This document shows, piece after piece, positions 9,303 to 18,269 of a stretch of 64,000 bases of DNA (the first letter of the stretch is position 1; the number at the start of each line of letters is the position of its first letter). The notes below the pieces were generated by a model, which worked only from the letters and a program-made list of their open reading frames with translations, ran no database searches and had not been told where the DNA came from. Origin of the DNA: Ancylobacter tetraedralis (lineage in GTDB: Bacteria; Pseudomonadota; Alphaproteobacteria; Rhizobiales; Xanthobacteraceae); the NCBI RefSeq assembly GCF_014195655.1, contig NZ_JACICD010000002.1, positions 434,001 through 498,000 on the forward strand. The letters are read 5' to 3'. The position numbers were made by a program, and so were the translations under genes.

Positions 9303-10040
9303 ATGCGCCGTTTCCTTGCTGCCTGCGCCGCTTCCGCCTTCCTTGCCGCCGGTCTCGGCAGCGCGCTCGCGCAGGTGCCGCCGCCGCCCTTCGCGCCGCC
9401 CAAGAAACCGGCCGCTGCGTCATCCGCGCCTTCGTCCTCCGCGCCTGCCCCTTCCGCCGCCGCGCCGGGCAGTACGCCCGGTGTGCAGATGTCGGCCGCC
9501 TCCAATCAGCGTGCCGCGGCCGCGACGGTTCAGCGCATCAATGATTACTTCAACAGCTTCAAGGCGATGAGCGGCAATTTCGTGCAGCTGGACCCGGACG
9601 GGACGCGGCGCGAGGGCGAGTTCTTTATCCTCAAGCCCGGCCGCGTGCGGTTCGAATACGCCCCGCCGAGCCCGATCGAGCTGGTGGCCGACGGGCGTTC
9701 GGTGGCGGTGCGCGACAAGCGGCTGAAGACGCAGGACATCACCCCCCTTTCCGCGACCCCGCTGCGCTTCCTGTTGGCGGAGAATTTCGACCTCGCGCGC
9801 AACGCCAACGTCACCGGCGTGTTTCAGGACGACGTGTTCGCGACCGTGGTGATCGAGGAAAAGCAGCCCATGGTCGGCACCTACCGGCTGATGATCATGT
9901 TCGACGCCAGGACCATGCAGCTGAAGCAGTGGACCGTGACCGACCCGCAGGGCTTCGACACGACCGTGGCGGTGGCCAACCTCAACACCTCCGAGCGCCC
10001 GGACCCGATGCTGTTCGTCATCAACCGGAACGACCGCTAG
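9303..10040 (+). CDS. lolA: outer-membrane lipoprotein carrier protein LolA
   Basis: A 245-residue periplasmic chaperone that ferries lipoproteins from LolCDE to the outer membrane. The signal peptide MRRFLAACAASAFLAAGLGSALA is followed by an unusually long Pro/Ala/Ser-rich spacer (roughly residues 24-70). The LolA fold follows, with INDYFNSFKAMSGNFVQ, GEFFILKPGRVRFEY and the terminal LNTSERPDPMLFVI. The start at 9303 is preceded by GAGAGG and places the signal peptide at the N-terminus; the longer frame from 9204 would bury it. Its place after ftsK is the same as in E. coli. Confidence 0.88.
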   Translation: MRRFLAACAASAFLAAGLGSALAQVPPPPFAPPKKPAAASSAPSSSAPAPSAAAPGSTPGVQMSAASNQRAAAATVQRINDYFNSFKAMSGNFVQLDPDGTRREGEFFILKPGRVRFEYAPPSPIELVADGRSVAVRDKRLKTQDITPLSATPLRFLLAENFDLARNANVTGVFQDDVFATVVIEEKQPMVGTYRLMIMFDARTMQLKQWTVTDPQGFDTTVAVANLNTSERPDPMLFVINRNDR

Positions 10041-10100
10041 AGCCCGCGCCGATCCGATTGCCGCGCAAACGGATCGGGTCACGCGTTCTCTATCGGGCTC
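10040..10100. repeat. nested palindromic intergenic element between lolA and xthA
   Basis: The outer arms GAGCCCG (10040-10046) and CGGGCTC (10094-10100) enclose an inner stem CCGATCCG / CGGATCGG (10049-10056 / 10070-10077). That stem is extended, after an A-A mismatch, by TTGC / GCAA. The element begins at the lolA stop codon and has no T tract, so it looks like a dispersed palindromic unit or an mRNA-stabilising structure rather than an intrinsic terminator. Confidence 0.65.
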
Positions 10101-10212
10101 CAAGGCGGGCGGCGTGACGGCACGTCCGTTCGCCGGGCTGGATTCGCCGGGCCGATCCGTTAGGGTGGCCCGCTCATCCCGTCCGGTTCCCTTGTCCCGC
10201 TAGGTTCTTTTT

Positions 10213-11031
10213 GTGCCGCTGACCATCGCCACCTGGAATATCAATTCGGTGCGCCTGCGCATCGGCCTCGTCGAAAAGCTCGCCGCCGAGTACCAGCCCG
10301 ACGTCATCTGCCTGCAGGAGACGAAGACGCCGGATGACCGCTTTCCGCTGAAGGAGGCGGCCAAGTTCGGCTATCCCCACGCCGCTATCCACGGGCAGAA
10401 GGGCTATCACGGTGTCGCGATCCTCTCGAAACATCCGTTCGAGGACGTGAGCCGGCAGGGCTTCTGCGACATGGGCGATGCCCGCCACATCTCCGTGGTG
10501 CTGGGGCGCGAGGCGGGGCTGGCCGCGCCGCTGACCATCCATAATTTCTACATCCCCGCCGGCGGCGACATTCCCGACCCCGAGCTGAACGACAAATTCC
10601 GCCACAAGCTGGCCTTTCTCGACGAGGCCATCGCCTGGGAGCATCTGCACCCGATCGATCCCGCGGCGCGCTCGGTGCTGGTCGGCGATCTCAACATCGC
10701 CCCGCTGGAGACCGACGTGTGGAGCCACAAGCAGCTGCTCGACGTGGTCAGCCACACGCCCATCGAGGTGGAGCGGCTCGCCCGGCTGCAGGCGGCGGGC
10801 GGCTGGGTGGACGTGATGCGTCATTTCGTGCCCCCGCAGGAGAAGCTCTATACCTGGTGGAGCTACCGCGCGGCGGACTGGTCGGCCTCCAACAAGGGCC
10901 GCCGGCTCGACCATGTGTGGGCGACGCCCGCCCTCGCGCCCACCGCGCGCGCCATGACCGTGCTGCGCGACGCCCGCGGCTGGGAGCGCCCGTCCGATCA
11001 TGTGCCGGTCGTGGTCACGTTCGATGCGTAA
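10213..11031 (+). CDS. xthA: exodeoxyribonuclease III / AP endonuclease
   Basis: A 272-residue Mg-dependent endonuclease/exonuclease/phosphatase-fold enzyme that cuts at abasic sites and degrades 3' ends in base-excision repair. Visible catalytic motifs are ATWNINS (Asn9), CLQETK (Glu36), VGDLNIAP with the metal Asp and Asn, RRLDHVWATP, and the terminal SDHVPV. The length is normal for ExoIII. The start is GTG at 10213, giving MPLTIATWNINSVR as in homologues. Confidence 0.94.
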   Translation: MPLTIATWNINSVRLRIGLVEKLAAEYQPDVICLQETKTPDDRFPLKEAAKFGYPHAAIHGQKGYHGVAILSKHPFEDVSRQGFCDMGDARHISVVLGREAGLAAPLTIHNFYIPAGGDIPDPELNDKFRHKLAFLDEAIAWEHLHPIDPAARSVLVGDLNIAPLETDVWSHKQLLDVVSHTPIEVERLARLQAAGGWVDVMRHFVPPQEKLYTWWSYRAADWSASNKGRRLDHVWATPALAPTARAMTVLRDARGWERPSDHVPVVVTFDA

Positions 11032-11113
11032 CGCATTGGCCGGCACTCGCGTTTCGCGGCAACGCGATATAAGTATGCGCATACGCATCGTTGCTGCAGC
11101 CGAGGACGTCTCC

Positions 11114-11326
11114 TTGACCCGCCGAAACGTCATCCGCCCATCCCGAAAGATCGCGCTCGCCCTCGTGCTGGGCGGCGCCCTGGCGCTTGGCGGCTGTGGC
11201 GTCAAGGGCCCGCTGGAGCCGCCGCCCAATTCGCCGATGGCGCAGCCCGGCCCGGATGGAAAGAAACCGAAGGACACCGGCCCCATCCGGCCCGACAAGC
11301 CCTTCATCCTCGACGGCCTGCTCTGA
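11114..11326 (+). CDS. lptM: LptM (YifL-type) small lipoprotein
   Basis: A 70-residue lipoprotein. A basic n-region and hydrophobic core lead to the lipobox LALGGC, followed directly by GVKGPLEPPP, the hallmark of LptM/YifL proteins. In E. coli LptM assists oxidative maturation of the LptDE LPS translocon. I place the start at TTG 11114 (GAGGA 7 nt upstream), which gives a conventional signal peptide; an ATG at 11075 in the same frame is the alternative. It lies 52 bp upstream of lysA, probably in one transcript. The C-terminus DKPFILDGLL is typical of alphaproteobacterial members. Confidence 0.85.
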   Translation: MTRRNVIRPSRKIALALVLGGALALGGCGVKGPLEPPPNSPMAQPGPDGKKPKDTGPIRPDKPFILDGLL

Positions 11327-11378
11327 CGCGGCGCCCCGTCCCCGGGGCGCGCCGACCGGCCTCTCCAAGGCGCCCGCC

Positions 11379-12647
11379 ATGCATCATTTCGCCTATCGCG
11401 ACGGCATCCTCCATGCGGAGGATGTCAGCCTCGCCGACATCGCCCGCGACGTCGGCACGCCGACCTATGTCTATGCCACCGCCACGCTGGAGCGGCACCA
11501 CCGCGTGTTCACGCAGGCCTTCGCCGAGATGAACACCACGCTGTGCTACGCGCTGAAGGCCAATTCCAACCAGGCGGTGATCGCCACCTTCGCCCGGCTC
11601 GGGGCGGGCGCGGACATCGTGTCGGGCGGCGAGCTGAAGCGGGCGCTGGCCGCCGGCATCGAGCCGCACAAGATCGTGTTCTCCGGCGTCGGCAAGACCC
11701 GCGAGGAAATGGCCGCCGCGCTCGACGCCGGCATCAAGTGCTTCAATGTCGAGAGCGAGCCCGAGCTGCTGACGCTTTCGGAAGTGGCGGTCAGCCACGG
11801 CGTCGCCGCCCCGGTCTCGATCCGCATCAATCCGGATGTCGACGCCAAGACCCACCACAAGATCTCCACCGGCAAGTCCGAGAACAAGTTCGGCATTCCC
11901 GTCTCTCGCGCGCGCGAGGTCTATGCCCACGCGGCCGCGCTGCCGGGCATCCGCATCACCGGCGTCGACATGCATATCGGCAGCCAGATCACCGATCTCG
12001 AACCGTTCGACAACGCCACCGCGCTGCTCGTGGAACTGGCGCGCGACCTGATGGCGGATGGGCACCGGCTGACCCATCTCGACCTCGGCGGCGGGCTCGG
12101 CGTGCCCTATGTCGCCGGCGAGCCGGAGCCGCCGCTGCCCTCCGCCTACGCGGCGCTGGTGAAGCGGCACACGCATAATCTCGGCCTCGGCCTGGTGTTC
12201 GAGATCGGTCGCATGCTGGTCGCCAATGCCGGCATCCTGCTGACCCGCGTGCTCTATGTGAAGGAAGGCGAGGGCAAGCGCTTCGTCATCGTCGACGCGG
12301 CGATGAACGACCTGATCCGCCCGACCCTCTATGAGGCTCATCACGAGATTTTGCCCGTGCATGAGGCGCGGCCGGGCGGAGAGCGGATCGTTGCGGATAT
12401 TGTCGGCCCGGTCTGCGAATCCGGCGATTTCCTGGCGCTGGGGCGGCACATGGCGCCGCTGCGCGCCGGCGATCTGGTCGCCGTGATGACCGCCGGGGCC
12501 TATGGCGCGGTGCAGGCCTCCACCTACAATACCCGCCCGCTGGTGCCGGAAGTGCTGGTGAAAGGCGGCGAATTCGCCGTGGTGCGTCCGCGCGTCGATG
12601 CCGATGCGCTGATCGCGCTGGACCGGATTCCCGGCTGGCTTGGCTGA
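11379..12647 (+). CDS. lysA: diaminopimelate decarboxylase
   Basis: A 422-residue PLP enzyme (alanine-racemase fold type III) that decarboxylates meso-diaminopimelate to L-lysine. The PLP lysine is Lys60 in CYALKANSNQ. HIGSQI, the glycine loop LDLGGGLGVPY and CESGDFLALGR (the inter-subunit active-site Cys) are all present. The usual EPGR substrate motif reads EIGR here. It sits between lptM and the TIGR02302 gene, a common arrangement in Hyphomicrobiales. The start at 11379 matches homologues that begin MHHFAYRDG. Confidence 0.94.
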   Translation: MHHFAYRDGILHAEDVSLADIARDVGTPTYVYATATLERHHRVFTQAFAEMNTTLCYALKANSNQAVIATFARLGAGADIVSGGELKRALAAGIEPHKIVFSGVGKTREEMAAALDAGIKCFNVESEPELLTLSEVAVSHGVAAPVSIRINPDVDAKTHHKISTGKSENKFGIPVSRAREVYAHAAALPGIRITGVDMHIGSQITDLEPFDNATALLVELARDLMADGHRLTHLDLGGGLGVPYVAGEPEPPLPSAYAALVKRHTHNLGLGLVFEIGRMLVANAGILLTRVLYVKEGEGKRFVIVDAAMNDLIRPTLYEAHHEILPVHEARPGGERIVADIVGPVCESGDFLALGRHMAPLRAGDLVAVMTAGAYGAVQASTYNTRPLVPEVLVKGGEFAVVRPRVDADALIALDRIPGWLG

Positions 12648-12806
12648 GCGCGGCGGGCTCTCGACCGGCCACATTTCGCGCGCGCGCGGCTTCACGATGT
12701 GATGATGAAACGGGCGCGCCCAGCGAATCGGCAGGGCTGGCGCCGGCTGGTTGCCATGTTAAGGTGACGCTGGGGCTGGTGCGGAGCTAATCGGAGGCTC
12801 GATGGC

Positions 12807-15602
12807 GTGACGGCGGCACCGGAAGGCAACATGGACGGCGGGGCGGGCGATCCGCGCGCGGAAGCCGAGCGGGCGCGCCAGAGCGCCCGGCAGGCGGACG
12901 ACCGGCACACCGCTCATCGCATGGCGGCGGCCCTGCAACGCGCCGGGGCGGCGCTGCTGTGGGAGCGCAGCTGGCCGGCGATCGTCGCGGTCGCCTGCGC
13001 CTTCGGCCTCTTCCTCATCGTCTCCTGGCTCGGTCTGTGGGTAGCTCTGCCGCCTTATGGCAGGGCGGCCGGCCTGTTCCTGTTCTCCGTGCTGCTGGTC
13101 GTCGCGCTGCTGCCGGCGCTGCGCATCCGTCGTCCGTCCCCGGTCGAGGCGCTCACCCGGCTGGATCGCGAGAGCCACCTGCCGCATCGCCCCGTCACCG
13201 CGCTCGCCGACCAGCTGGCGAGCCGTCCCGACGACCCGGTCGCCGCTGCGCTGTGGCGCGCGCATGTCGCCCGCGCGTCGGCCCAGCTTGGCCGGCTGCG
13301 GGTCGGGCTGCCCTCGCCGCGCCTCGCCGCCATCGACCGGCGGGCGGTGCGCGCGCTGGTGCTGCTCGGCGTCATCGCCACCTTCTTCATGGCCCCCGGC
13401 GATCATCTGCGCCGCATCGGCGCGGCGTTCGACTGGCACGCCTTCGCCCCGCCCGCGCCCTACCGCATCGATGCCTGGGTGACACCGCCCGCCTATACCG
13501 GCCGGCCGCCGGTCATGCTGCCGGGGCTGCGCTCGCAGGAAGCCGCGCAGAACGGGGCCGCGACGCCGCCGGGCGAGGCGGGCGACATGCCGTCCTTCGA
13601 TGCCGCCGCGCTCACCGTGCCGGCCGGCAGCGAACTGGTGGTGCGCATCATCGGCCTCGACCATGCGAAGCTCGCGATCGAGGGCGGCATCACCGCCGCG
13701 CCCGTGCCGGAGGCGCCGGCCGCCGATGGCAAGGGACCCTCCGCCGCTGAGGCCCCCGCCGCCACCCCGTCGGCGCCTCCGGCCCGCGACAAGGCAGCCG
13801 GCGAGGAGCAGCGCTACCTCATCACCGCCGATGGCGCCGCGCGCATCGAGGGGCCGGACGGGCGGACCGCGGCCTGGCATTTCCGAGCCCAGCCGGACCA
13901 GCCCCCGACCATCGAGCTGACCAAGGAGCCGCAGGCTTCCGGCCGCACGGCGCTGGCGCTCAGCTACAAGGCCGAGGACGATTACGGCATTGTCGGTGCG
14001 CAGGCGACCTTCGCAGCCGTCCCCCCCGCGCCGCCGCTGCACGCGCTGAAGAATGCGCCGCCCCGGCCGCCCGCGCGTGTGCTGGTCGAGGCGCCGAATT
14101 TCCCGCTGCCGCTCTCGGGTGCGCGCGGCCGGGCCGCGACCGGCCAGACCACCAAGGACCTCACCGAGAGCCCCTGGGCCGGCACGCGCGTGACGCTGGT
14201 GCTGACCGCGCGCGACGATGCGGGCCAGACCGGCCAATCCCGCCCGCGCAGCGTCATTCTGCCCGCCCGCACCTTCGCCAACCCGCTGGCGCGCGCGTTG
14301 ATCGAGCAGCGGCGCCTTCTGGCGCTGGACGCCAATGAGCGCGAGGACGTGGAGGCCGCGCTCGACGCTCTCGCCATCGCGCCCGAGAAATTCACCCCCA
14401 ACGCCGCGCATTACATGGGCCTGCGCTCCGCCTATTGGCGGCTGGCCAATGCCCGCAGCGACGACGATCTGCGCGGCGTGGTCGATTATCTCTGGGATAT
14501 CGCGATCCGCATCGAGGATGGCGATCTCTCGGATGTCGAGAAGCGGCTGCGCGACGCCCAGCAGGCGCTGCAGAACGCGCTGGAGAACGGTGCCAGCGAC
14601 GAGGAGATCAAGCGTCTGGCGCAGGAACTGCGCGAGGCGATGCAGGAGTTCATGCAGGCACTGGCCGAACAGGCGCAGCGCAACGGTCAGCAGGCCGACA
14701 ACAATCAGCCGGCCGACCCCAATACCCGCTTCGTGCGTCCGCAGGACCTGCAGAAGATGCTCGACCGCATCGAGGACATGGCGCGCACCGGTTCGCGCGA
14801 TGCGGCGCGGCAGATGCTGAGCGAACTCCAGAACATGCTCAACGGCCTGCAGGCGGGCCGCCAGCAGCAGCGCCGGCAAGGCCAGAGCCAGATGTCGCAG
14901 TCGCTCGACCAGCTTGGCGACATGATCCGCCGCCAGCAGCAGCTGCGCGACAAGACGTTCAAGCAGGGGCAGGACGGGCAGCAGCAGGATCAGGCGTTCA
15001 ACGACCTGAAGCAGAACCAGCAGCAACTGCGCGACCAGCTCCGCCAGCTGCGCGAGAAGATGCAGCAGGCCATGCGCGGCCGTCAGCAGGGGCAACCCGG
15101 CGAGCAGGGTCAGCAGGGCGAACAGGGGCAGGGCCAGCAGGGTCAGAACGGCGAGGGCCAGCAGGGGCAAGGCCAGCAAGGTCAAGGCCAGCAGGGGCAA
15201 GGCATGCCCGGCGAGGGCGGCCTCGGCGAGGCGGAGCAGGCCATGCGCGAGGCCGAAGGGGCGCTTGGGCAGGGCGACGGCACCGGCGCCGTCGACGCGC
15301 AGAGCGAGGCCTTGCAGGCGCTGCGGCGTGGCGCCCAGCAGATGGCCGAGGCGATGCAGCAGGAAGGCGGGCAGGGCGAAGGGCCGGGCGGTCCGTCCGG
15401 CGAGACCGCCGAGCGCAACGATCCGCTGGGTCGGCCGCTGCGCTCGCGCGATTATGGCGACGACGTCACGGTGAAGGTGCCCGACGAAATGGACATGCAG
15501 CGCGCCCGCCGCGTGCTGGAGGAACTGCGCCGCCGCTTCGGCGAGCCGGAGCGCCCGCGCCTCGAACTCGACTATCTCGAGCGCCTGCTGCGCGATTTCT
15601 GA
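12807..15602 (+). CDS. TIGR02302 family membrane protein, glutamine-rich
   Basis: A 931-residue protein conserved in alphaproteobacteria next to lysA; its function is not known. Two membrane helices lie near residues 50-100 and a third near 185-205. They are followed by a beta-rich extracytoplasmic-type region with YRIDAWVTPPAYTGRPPV, and a helical region from about residue 500. Residues about 690-830 form long Gln/Arg/Gly-rich coils, with GQQGQ repeats near 770-800. The start is GTG at 12807, since the ATG at 12802 meets a stop at once. The presence of helical coil and low-complexity Gln repeats suggests a structural envelope protein, but this is inference. Confidence 0.85.
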   Translation: MTAAPEGNMDGGAGDPRAEAERARQSARQADDRHTAHRMAAALQRAGAALLWERSWPAIVAVACAFGLFLIVSWLGLWVALPPYGRAAGLFLFSVLLVVALLPALRIRRPSPVEALTRLDRESHLPHRPVTALADQLASRPDDPVAAALWRAHVARASAQLGRLRVGLPSPRLAAIDRRAVRALVLLGVIATFFMAPGDHLRRIGAAFDWHAFAPPAPYRIDAWVTPPAYTGRPPVMLPGLRSQEAAQNGAATPPGEAGDMPSFDAAALTVPAGSELVVRIIGLDHAKLAIEGGITAAPVPEAPAADGKGPSAAEAPAATPSAPPARDKAAGEEQRYLITADGAARIEGPDGRTAAWHFRAQPDQPPTIELTKEPQASGRTALALSYKAEDDYGIVGAQATFAAVPPAPPLHALKNAPPRPPARVLVEAPNFPLPLSGARGRAATGQTTKDLTESPWAGTRVTLVLTARDDAGQTGQSRPRSVILPARTFANPLARALIEQRRLLALDANEREDVEAALDALAIAPEKFTPNAAHYMGLRSAYWRLANARSDDDLRGVVDYLWDIAIRIEDGDLSDVEKRLRDAQQALQNALENGASDEEIKRLAQELREAMQEFMQALAEQAQRNGQQADNNQPADPNTRFVRPQDLQKMLDRIEDMARTGSRDAARQMLSELQNMLNGLQAGRQQQRRQGQSQMSQSLDQLGDMIRRQQQLRDKTFKQGQDGQQQDQAFNDLKQNQQQLRDQLRQLREKMQQAMRGRQQGQPGEQGQQGEQGQGQQGQNGEGQQGQGQQGQGQQGQGMPGEGGLGEAEQAMREAEGALGQGDGTGAVDAQSEALQALRRGAQQMAEAMQQEGGQGEGPGGPSGETAERNDPLGRPLRSRDYGDDVTVKVPDEMDMQRARRVLEELRRRFGEPERPRLELDYLERLLRDF

Positions 15603-15770
15603 GCGGGCGTTTCCCCGCCCGCCCGCGCGACCCGGATGGTTCACCCGGCACTGGCGGCTCCCCGAGCCCGCGCCGGGTTTTCCGTGCCACGGCTCCCGGC
15701 CCCCGTGCCACGGTTCTCCACCCCGGCGCGGCGGGATGCTGCGGGGGAGGGGGCGTCGGCGGCGTGCCGC

Positions 15771-16391
15771 TCAGCCTTCCAGGTCGGGGATGTAGCCGAT
15801 GAAGGGCAACTGCCGGTAGGCGTGCGACACGTCCATGCCGTAGCCCACCACGAAATAGTCCGGGCACTTGAAGCCGACGAAGTCGGCGTCGATCTGCACC
15901 GCCCGCTTGTGTGGCTTCTCCAGCAGCACGCAGACCATGACGCGCCGGGCGCCGCGCGCCGCCAGCAGGTCCTTCGCGAAGGCGAGGGTGCGGCCGGATT
16001 CGAGAATATCGTCGACCAGCAGCACATCGCGTCCGCGCACATCGGAATCGATGTCGCGCAGCACCGCCACCTGACCGGAGGACACCCGCGCATCGCGATA
16101 GCTGGACAGGGTGATGAACTCCACCTCCGGCGCCAGCCCGGCCGCGTGCATGGCGCGGATGAGATCGGCGGCGAACACGAAGCTGCCCTTCAGCACGGCG
16201 ATGACGACGAGCTTGGAGGGTTTGGCGGCGACGATCTGCTCGACCAGTTCGCGGTTGCGCGCGGCGATGGTCTCGGCGTCGAAGAGCACCTCGACATGGG
16301 GCGCCACATAGCTGTCCACGGTGTCGACGGCGCCCGGCGCCGTCTCCTGCGGCGGGGTGGGCGCGCGGTCCTGTTCGCTCGGCTTGGTCAT
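15771..16391 (-). CDS. hpt: hypoxanthine phosphoribosyltransferase
   Basis: A 206-residue type I phosphoribosyltransferase that converts hypoxanthine (and guanine) plus PRPP to IMP/GMP for purine salvage. The PRPP-binding loop DVLLVDDILESGRTL is clear, and the flexible-loop region VEFITLSSYRDARVSSG and the terminal VGYGMDVSHAYRQLPFIGYI fit the Hpt family. The start MTKPSEQ at 16391 has AGGA 7-10 nt upstream; an extra 25 in-frame codons upstream are unlikely. It converges on the TIGR02302 gene and is divergent from ftsE. Confidence 0.93.
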   Translation of the reverse strand: MTKPSEQDRAPTPPQETAPGAVDTVDSYVAPHVEVLFDAETIAARNRELVEQIVAAKPSKLVVIAVLKGSFVFAADLIRAMHAAGLAPEVEFITLSSYRDARVSSGQVAVLRDIDSDVRGRDVLLVDDILESGRTLAFAKDLLAARGARRVMVCVLLEKPHKRAVQIDADFVGFKCPDYFVVGYGMDVSHAYRQLPFIGYIPDLEG

Positions 16392-16632
16392 CCCTGTCCT
16401 CTTCTGGGGGCCCGCGTCCCCCGGGCGTCCTCGGGTCACATTTGGCGGCGCAGGATGAACGCGCAAGGCCCGCGCGTCCAGCGGTGCCTGCCCGATGGGC
16501 GGCCCTGCCGGCTGTTGACGCCGCGACGGGCGCGCGGGTGTCGTCCTGCCGGCCGCGCGCGGCCTGTGCTAGGAAGATGCCCGACGAGAATCATTCGCCG
16601 GACGGGGGCCCGGCAGCCGAGGGAAGACCAGA

Positions 16633-17292
16633 TTGGTTCGCTTCGAGAATGTCGGGCTGCGCTACGGCATGGGGCCGGAAGTGCTGCGGGATGTCACCTT
16701 CGGTATTCCGCCGCACTCCTTCCAGTTCCTCACCGGCCCTTCCGGCGCGGGAAAGACCACGCTGCTGCGCCTGCTGTTCCTGTCGCTGCGGCCCACGCGC
16801 GGGCTGATCAACATTTTCGGCCGCGATGCCGCCAAACTCGGGACCGATGAGACGGCGGCGCTGCGCCAGCGCATCGGCATCGTGTTCCAGGACTTCCGCT
16901 TGCTCGATCACCTGACGACCTACGAGAATGTCGCGCTGCCCTTGCGGGTGCAGGAGCGCGAGGAGGCGAGCTACCGCGCCGAGGTGCAGGAACTGCTGCA
17001 CTGGGTGGGCCTCGGCGAGCGCATGCACGTGCTGCCCCCGGTGCTCTCGGGCGGCGAGAAGCAGCGCACCGCCATTGCTCGCGCGCTCATCTCGCGCCCG
17101 GAAATCCTGCTGGCCGACGAGCCGACCGGCAATGTGGATCCCGGCCTGGCGCGCCGGCTGATGCGGCTGTTCCTCGAATTGCACAAGACCGGCACCTCCG
17201 TGCTCATCGCCACGCACGATATCGGGCTTATGGACCAGTTCGACGCACGTCGTCTCGTGCTCAACCAGGGGCGGTTGACCGTCTATGACTGA
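16633..17292 (+). CDS. ftsE: cell division ATP-binding protein FtsE
   Basis: A 219-residue ABC ATPase that works with FtsX to control septal peptidoglycan hydrolysis. Walker A GPSGAGKT is at residues 35-42, the ABC signature LSGGEKQR at 138-145, and Walker B ILLADEPTGNVD follows. The start is TTG at 16633, giving MVRFENVGLRYG as in FtsE homologues. Its end overlaps the ftsX start by 8 nt, so the two are translationally coupled. Confidence 0.94.
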   Translation: MVRFENVGLRYGMGPEVLRDVTFGIPPHSFQFLTGPSGAGKTTLLRLLFLSLRPTRGLINIFGRDAAKLGTDETAALRQRIGIVFQDFRLLDHLTTYENVALPLRVQEREEASYRAEVQELLHWVGLGERMHVLPPVLSGGEKQRTAIARALISRPEILLADEPTGNVDPGLARRLMRLFLELHKTGTSVLIATHDIGLMDQFDARRLVLNQGRLTVYD

Positions 17293-18265
17293 AGAGCCCA
17301 GCAAGGCGCGCCGCGGGTTCGCCGGCCTGTTCATCCGCTCGCGCGGCGAAGCGCATGCCACCGAGGCGCACGTCGGCGGCACCCGTTCCATCGTGCCGAG
17401 CGCGACGGTGACCGGCAGCGCGCTTATCGCCGTGGTCGCCATCATGACCTTCCTGGCCGGCATCACCATTGGCAGCGTCGCGGCGGTGCGCTCCATGGCG
17501 GCGGACTGGAGCTCGGATATCGCCCGCGAGACCACCATCCAGATCAAGCCGGGCGACGGGCTCGACATGTCGGCCGCGCTGGCGCAGGCCGTGCAGGTGG
17601 CGCAGGCCACGAGCGGCGTCGCCAGCGCCCGCGCGCTCGACGAGAAGGAGACGGCGGCGCTGCTGGAGCCGTGGCTGGGCTCCAGCCTCGACATCGCCAA
17701 CCTGCCGGTGCCGCGGCTGGTGGTGATCCGGCTCGCGCCGGGCGCGGGTGCCGACACGCTGGCGGCGCTGCGCACGGCGCTGGCCGCGCAGGTGCCCTCC
17801 GCCAGCCTCGACGACCACCGACGATGGTCCGAGCGCCTCGCTGCCACCGCGCGGACCGTGGTGGCGATCGGGCTCGCCGTGCTGGCGCTGGTGGGCGCGG
17901 CGACCGTGCTCTCGGTGGTGTTCGCCACCCGCGCGGCGGTCGATGCAGCGCGGTCCATCGTCGAGGTGCTGCATTTCGTCGGCGCGCGGGACGGCTTCAT
18001 CGCAGCCGAGTTCCAGCGCCATTTCCTCAATGTCGGGCTGGTCGGCGGGCTGATCGGGGGCGGGTCGGCCATGGCGCTGTTCTTCATTGGCAGCACCCTG
18101 CCGGGCTGGCTGGGGATCGGCGGGTCGGGCGATACGCTGATCGGTGCCGTCTCGCTGGATGCGCGCGGCTATGGCGGCATTGTCGGCATTTCGGTGCTGG
18201 TTGCGCTGGTGACGGCCATCACGTCGCGGACGACGGTCTATCGCACCCTGCGCGGCATAAGCTAG
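17285..18265 (+). CDS. ftsX: cell division protein FtsX
   Basis: A 326-residue FtsX permease-like protein with four membrane helices (about 45-70, 198-220, 245-270 and 290-315) and a periplasmic loop between the first two. This is the FtsX topology. It is the membrane partner of FtsE, coupled to it by an 8-nt overlap, and transmits the ATPase cycle to periplasmic amidase activation. The N-terminal tail of about 40 residues is basic and cytoplasmic. Confidence 0.92.
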   Translation: MTEEPSKARRGFAGLFIRSRGEAHATEAHVGGTRSIVPSATVTGSALIAVVAIMTFLAGITIGSVAAVRSMAADWSSDIARETTIQIKPGDGLDMSAALAQAVQVAQATSGVASARALDEKETAALLEPWLGSSLDIANLPVPRLVVIRLAPGAGADTLAALRTALAAQVPSASLDDHRRWSERLAATARTVVAIGLAVLALVGAATVLSVVFATRAAVDAARSIVEVLHFVGARDGFIAAEFQRHFLNVGLVGGLIGGGSAMALFFIGSTLPGWLGIGGSGDTLIGAVSLDARGYGGIVGISVLVALVTAITSRTTVYRTLRGIS

Positions 18266-18269
18266 GCTC

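Noticed and set aside
15603-15622. Terminator after the TIGR02302 gene
   Set aside because: A 7-bp GCGGGCG / CGCCCGC hairpin is present, but no T tract follows, so it was not called.
12759-15644. Long minus-strand open frame of more than 900 codons opposite the TIGR02302 gene, and similar ones opposite ftsK and amtB
   Set aside because: GC-rich codon bias opens antisense frames. Their translations are Arg/His/Gly-rich low-complexity strings without any family motif, while the sense frames encode recognisable proteins.
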